A stretch of DNA of 64,000 nt from Linanthus parryae. Taxonomy: Eukaryota > Streptophyta > Magnoliopsida > Ericales > Polemoniaceae. The notes beneath the pieces were generated by a model, which was given only the letters and a program-made list of their open reading frames with translations, searched no databases and was not told where the DNA came from. Location: positions 48,197,321-48,261,320 of the forward strand of contig JALGPY010000002.1 in assembly GCA_023055425.1 (NCBI GenBank), given 5' to 3'. Positions 59,516 to 64,000 of this stretch are shown here, in pieces. The position numbers and the translations under genes are program-made. Position 1 is the first letter of the stretch. Each line of letters starts with the position of its first letter.

Positions 59516-59822
59516 TACAGAAACGTTGGAACAAGAGGAATACAATTACAGATGGGAGATAGTTCGGGGAACGAGAAGAGGAGCTAGAACGGTAGGCAAG
59601 GGAAAAAAAATAACGGCTGAGGACGGGAGGTTCCACCGCGAACGTCTAGATAAACCCGACATTCTGAATATTGTGATTCATGTATAATTTAGCTTAATTG
59701 ATGATGTCGTTACTTAAAATTTCACGAGTCTAGGGTTTTTCTCCGAGTCTTTCGGAGGCGACGAGGGCGATACGCAGACGGCGAAGCTTTCTGGTTCAAC
59801 TCTTTGGGGGTTTGCAGGAAAG

Positions 59823-61163
59823 ATGGATTCGATGGAAGGTATCAGGCAGCGTACAGCGAAGCTATCACTGGAAGAAGAAGAAGTAGTGGAATTTTCTGAA
59901 GCACACTGCTTGGAGGCTGCGCAAAACCTAGGTCCTTGTCTGGTTGGCGCTTTTCTACATCCGATATCCTTTAACGTCTGGGCGATGAAGCAACTATTTA
60001 CGAAGATCTGGCCAGAAGGTGAAGAGATAAGAATCAACGAGCAGGTGGCTAATAGATTTGTCATAGAGTTCCCATCCAAGAACTCCCTCGAAGCTGTGCT
60101 TCAAGGAGGACCCTGGCTATTCGACGGTAACTTGCTGATGCTAAAACCGTGGACTGTTTCAGCCAGGGTTGACAATATTTCATTCGATTACATCGAAACA
60201 TGGGTTCAAATCAGAAACTTACCGGTATTCTTACGATCGGAAGACGATATACGTAAAGCTATAGCAAAGGTTGGAGAAGTAATTGAGGTTGATCAGCGAA
60301 TTTTATCCAGTCAAGGGGGTGATTATGTGAGGGCACGGGTTCGGATTGACAAACACAAACCTCTAAGGAGGGGAGTGTACATTAAGGCTCTAGAAGCAAC
60401 AAAACTGTGGCTGGATTTTGTGTATGAAAGGCTGCCATCAGTGTGTGAGTGGTGTGGAGAAATAATGCACAAATCCTGGAACTGCTCAAAACGGGAGGCA
60501 ATTGAGAAAGAAGGAGATCCACCAGGATTCGGTGATTGGCTTATCTTTAAGCCACCGCCAAAGAGGAGGAACTGGCAAGAATATGAAACCAACACAGAAC
60601 AGGGGCAAGGTGAAGCAGGAGATCGAACTGAAAAGGACGCCATGGAGGGGGTTGATTTAACGAAGGATGGTGAAACTCAGCAGAATAAGGGTGATGATGG
60701 CATGGAGATTGAACGTACTACAGCTGGTGATGAACAAAATACAGTGGTGTTTAACAACCCACTGTGCACAAATCCGGACACAGTGATTGATAAGGGAAAT
60801 GGTGTGGCAAAAACGAACCAGTCCAGTTCTACAGGACCGAAAAGAAAAGCAAGTGAGACTAATTTTAGCCCTAACCCAAACGAGAAGGGAGGGGGAAGCA
60901 ATACTAGAGGAAGAGGGAGGGGACGTGGGGGAGGAGGCAGAGGAGTCATGTCTCCGGGAACACTTATGCTTCACAACAGCTCCGGTAAACAAGCTGGACA
61001 TGGGAATGGAATGAAGTCGACTGGGTCAGGACAAGAGGATTCAACAAGCAGAAGTACAAAGAGTTCAGGTTCGGGTAATCATGTTTTATCGAAGGAAGTG
61101 AGTGCCTCAAAGACTCTTAATGCGACAATGGCGGCGGGTGCGGAGCACCCCCGCCAAGCATAA
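59823..61163 (+). CDS. LINE ORF1, DUF4283/zinc-knuckle protein
   Basis: ORF1 proteins of plant L1 elements coat the element RNA. The 446-aa frame is complete. Residues ~35-190 match the DUF4283 domain (LVGAFLHPISFNVWAMKQLF, NRFVIEFPSKNSLEAVLQGG, TWVQIRNLPVFLR). A CCHC zinc knuckle C-x2-C-x4-H-x4-C (CEWCGEIMHKSWNC) follows at ~200-213. The C-terminal part is charged, with a long Arg/Gly tract (RGRGRGRGGGGRG) typical of RNA binding. The stop codon TAA overlaps the ORF2 ATG by one base. Confidence 0.93.
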   Translation: MDSMEGIRQRTAKLSLEEEEVVEFSEAHCLEAAQNLGPCLVGAFLHPISFNVWAMKQLFTKIWPEGEEIRINEQVANRFVIEFPSKNSLEAVLQGGPWLFDGNLLMLKPWTVSARVDNISFDYIETWVQIRNLPVFLRSEDDIRKAIAKVGEVIEVDQRILSSQGGDYVRARVRIDKHKPLRRGVYIKALEATKLWLDFVYERLPSVCEWCGEIMHKSWNCSKREAIEKEGDPPGFGDWLIFKPPPKRRNWQEYETNTEQGQGEAGDRTEKDAMEGVDLTKDGETQQNKGDDGMEIERTTAGDEQNTVVFNNPLCTNPDTVIDKGNGVAKTNQSSSTGPKRKASETNFSPNPNEKGGGSNTRGRGRGRGGGGRGVMSPGTLMLHNSSGKQAGHGNGMKSTGSGQEDSTSRSTKSSGSGNHVLSKEVSASKTLNATMAAGAEHPRQA

Positions 61164-64000
61164 TGTGTCTTCTCGCTTGGAACGTGCGCGGGCTTGGGAA
61201 CCCGAGCACGTTCCTATCGCTTCATGATCTTGTGAAGCGAAAAGTTCCTAACTTGGTCTTTCTTATCGAGACTAAGTTGAATGAGGAGGAGATGGGTAGT
61301 ATTCAACGCAAGCTGGGGTATGCACACGGTACGATTGTGAGTAGTAGAGGCCGAAGCGGGGGATTAGCGCTGCTTTGGAAAGATAGTATGCAAATTCAGG
61401 TCAATAGTAAATCGCATCGATTTATTGACGTGAATATTTTTGAGAATGAGATGAATTTCAGTTGGAGATTCACGGGTTTCTATGGAGACCCGAACAAAGA
61501 AGAGAGACATCATTCTTGGGAGTTGCTGAGAAGACTTGCTCCGAGGCCACCTTGTCCTTGGTGTGTCGCCGGTGATTTCAATGCGGTGACAACTAGTTTG
61601 GAGAAGGAAGGAGGGACGGGGGTAAGTTACAGTCAATTATCCCAGTTTAAAGATGTTCTAAATGAAGTAGAAGTTATCGATTTGGGTTTTTCGGGTAATC
61701 CCTACACTTGGAGTAACAACCAAGCGGATGGAGATAATATCCGAGAACGTCTAGATCGGATTGTTGCTGATTCAAGATGGATGGACCGTTTTCAAGGAGC
61801 AAAAGTCACTCACCTTTGTGAACCGAATTCGGATCATAGTCCGATTTTTCTTGAATGGAGTCCGGTTCAAAGACATGGTCAACGTAGATTTCAATATGAG
61901 ATAATATGGGCTACGCATGAGGAGTATGATGATGTTGTTAAAAGTGTGTGGGAAGGAGCGAGCCACCTGCTAAGTTCAAAAATGGCTTTACTTGCTCGAG
62001 AATTGAAACTGTGGGAATCAAATACGTTTGGTAGTGTCAGGAAGAAAAAGAAACTGTTGCGGGATAAAATTGAAGTTCTCGGGCAGCGTGCTCAGACCGA
62101 GCAGATTATTGCTGAAACCAAGACTATTACGGCTGAATATAATGAGGTGTTGCATTGCGAAGAGATTATGTGGGCTCAACGAGCTCGTTCAAATTGGTTG
62201 AAATACGGCGATCAAAACACTCGTTACTTCCACCAAAAATCAACTCTCCGAAGAGCCAGAAATAATTTTCGTGGGATAGAAGATGCACAAGGTACGTGGA
62301 TTACGGATGAGAATCTTATTACACAAACTCTTGAAGATCACTTTAAGCTTTTATTCACATCTACTAGTCCGTCTATGAATGAAATGGACCTAGTACTTCA
62401 AAACTTTGAAGGTGGGTTATCGCAAGAAGAAAAAGGTTCTTTGGAATTTCCCTATACTCCAGAGGAGGTGCGTTTGGCACTTTTTCAGATGGCCCCAGAT
62501 AAAGCCCCTGGAATTGATGGCTTTAACGCGGGCTTTTTTCAGAAACACTGGGAGTTGGTTGGGAGTGAAGTTACTGAAACAGTTCTGAAAATTCTCAACG
62601 GAGGTGCCAGTGTGGAGGATTACAATGCCACTCTTATAGCCCTTATCCCCAAGAAGAAACAGCCGAGAACGCCTAGTGATTATCGGCCAATCAGCCTTTG
62701 CACGGTGATGTACAAGATTGTGGCAAAAACTATTGCAAATAGGTTGAAGAGGGTACTACCGAATTTGATTTCTGAGAATCAAAGTGCTTTTGTCCAAGGG
62801 CGTTTGATTTCAGACAACATTCTGACAGCTTTTGAGGTGATTCATTCTTTGAAGACAAGGAAAAAAGGAAAAAAAGGGTTTTTTGGCGTTAAAAGTGGAC
62901 ATGAGCAAAGCTTATGACAGAGTTGAGTGGGAATTCGTTCGTGAAGCACTTTTTCACATTGGTTTTGGACCAAAATTTAGTGCGCTCATCAGGAATTGTA
63001 TTTCGACTGTTAACTTTTCCTTTGTTCGTAATGGGGTAGTGGCATGCAAAATTATTCCTGAAAGAGGGCTTCGTCAGGGATGCCCTCTCTCACCCTATCT
63101 TTTCTTGATCTGCAGTGAATTCCTTTCACGTGCAATCTCAGTGGCTGTGAGAGATGGAAGACTTGATGGTGTCACAGCTTCCAGAGGAGGACCAGTGGTC
63201 TCCCACCTATTTTTTGCTGATGACAGTTTATTTTTTACAGGTGCAAATATGGAGAATATGAACACCCTATTGGGAATTATTGCAGATTATGGTATTGCTA
63301 CAGGCCAACAAGTTAATCTGGAAAAATCAGCCCTCGTTTTCTCAACAGGAGTCCCATTAGACGTGAGAACCAGTTTGATGAATGCTACTGGAGTTCAAGA
63401 GGTAGAGCAATATGACAAGTACTTGGGTCTACCAACGACAATGGGTAGAAACAAATCAATAACTTTTAATTCACTTACGGATAAGTTTGGGAGCAGGCTA
63501 AAAGGCTGGAAGGGAAGCTCATTATCTGTTGCTGGTAAAGAAGTTTGCATCAAGGCGGTAGCACAAGCTCTCCCCACTTATGCGATGAGCTGTTTTAAAC
63601 TCCCAGATGGTATTTGCGAGAAGATGGAAGCCCTTATCAGACAATTTTGGTGGTCCAAGGGTGAGAAGGATAGAGGTATAAATTGGATTGCCTGGGATAA
63701 GTTGCAAAGAACAAAAAAACAAGGAGGGCTCGGCTTCAAGGATTTAAAAGCTTTCAATCAGGCTTTGTTGGCTAAACAAGAGTGGAGATTGATACACAAT
63801 CCTGAGTCTTTGCTTGGAAGAGTAATGAGAGGTAAATATTTCGCTAATGATTCCATTCTAAATGCTAAGCTCGGTAATAATCCTAGTTTTGCATGGAGAA
63901 GTTTACTACATGGACGAGAGCTCATTGAGAGAGGATCCAGGTGGAGCTTAGGGGATGGTCAAAGTTTCACCTTGTTGGACAGATTTGTGCCAAACTATAA
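61163..64000 (+). pseudogene. LINE ORF2, endonuclease and reverse transcriptase, frameshifted and partial
   Basis: The frame opens at an ATG overlapping the ORF1 stop. Residues 1-~225 form the AP-type endonuclease (LAWNVRGLGNP, IETKLNEEE, AGDFNAV, SDHSPIFLEW). The reverse transcriptase follows with APGIDGFNAGFF, LIPKKKQPRTPSDYRPISLC and SAFVQGRLISDNI. At 62879-62884 a run of six T pushes the frame to a stop at 62915-62917. In the next frame (from 62883) the domain continues without a stop (VDMSKAYDRVEWEF, RGLRQGCPLSPYLF, catalytic FADD at 63213-63224, YLGLPTTMGR) to the window edge. Any RNase H domain lies outside. The break is one base in a homopolymer, either a real mutation or a sequence error. 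Confidence 0.9.

Larger units (their letters stand above)
59700..64000 (+). mobile_element. L1-type LINE, 3' end beyond the window
   Basis: Two consecutive ORFs in the plant L1 order (nucleic-acid-binding ORF1, then endonuclease/reverse transcriptase ORF2). The 5' limit is uncertain; GC-richer leader sequence begins around 59700. ORF1 is intact and ORF2 has one frameshift, so the copy is fairly young. Confidence 0.9.

Overview
This window looks like nuclear DNA from a flowering plant, most likely a eudicot. The genes are split by introns with GT-AG borders and are embedded in AT-rich sequence. Plant-type transposons fill most of the space: Copia elements primed by initiator tRNA-Met, PIF/Harbinger, hAT, Mutator-like and Stowaway elements, an L1-type LINE and tRNA-headed SINE-like copies. 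I cannot name the species.

Five host genes are well supported. From left to right they are the coatomer alpha subunit (+, 8798-13591, 1217 aa after splicing), a small acidic/basic protein I do not recognise (+, 22306-22848, 180 aa), a short SHI-related-sequence zinc-finger factor (+, 28337-28986, 182 aa), an RD19-type papain-family cysteine protease (-, 34798-32568, 365 aa) and a short RING-IBR-RING protein with a C-terminal membrane segment (-, 42953-40774, 264 aa). From memory, Arabidopsis carries an alpha-COP, SRS3, an IBR-domain gene and an RD19-like protease close together around At2g21390-At2g21430, so this looks like an ancient conserved gene block expanded here by transposons. I see no shared pathway: the set covers vesicle coat, transcription, vacuolar proteolysis and ubiquitin transfer.

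Regions. 1-7.4 kb: no gene; a SINE-like copy, a LINE RNase H fragment, an inverted LTR-like block and a GC-rich island. 7.4-8.3 kb: a PIF/Harbinger-type element just upstream of the coatomer gene. 13.8-22 kb: MITEs, an unassigned 173-codon ORF, another RNase H fragment and a PIF-type element nested inside its own relative. 22-35 kb: four gene loci or remnants (acidic protein, a frameshifted Nudix-box-like fragment, SRS, protease) separated by hAT-like elements. 35-43 kb: a long direct duplication around a hAT-like insert, then the RING-IBR-RING gene. 43-54 kb: two decayed Copia elements in opposite orientation, one split by a hAT element and one by a Mutator-like element. 54-59.7 kb: more hAT-like and SINE-like copies and a purple acid phosphatase fragment. 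59.7-64 kb: a LINE whose ORF1 and ORF2 overlap by one base (TAATG) and whose ORF2 has a frameshift and runs off the window.

I found no single unknown system with convincing support. The most notable signals are (1) several non-autonomous hAT-like elements, each packed with its own short subterminal motif, (2) a three-copy tRNA-headed SINE-like family, (3) a ~265-bp direct duplication bordering a hAT-like insert, (4) an SRS protein lacking two usual histidines and (5) paired near-perfect palindromes at 25.3 kb. All splice sites and family calls were made by eye.
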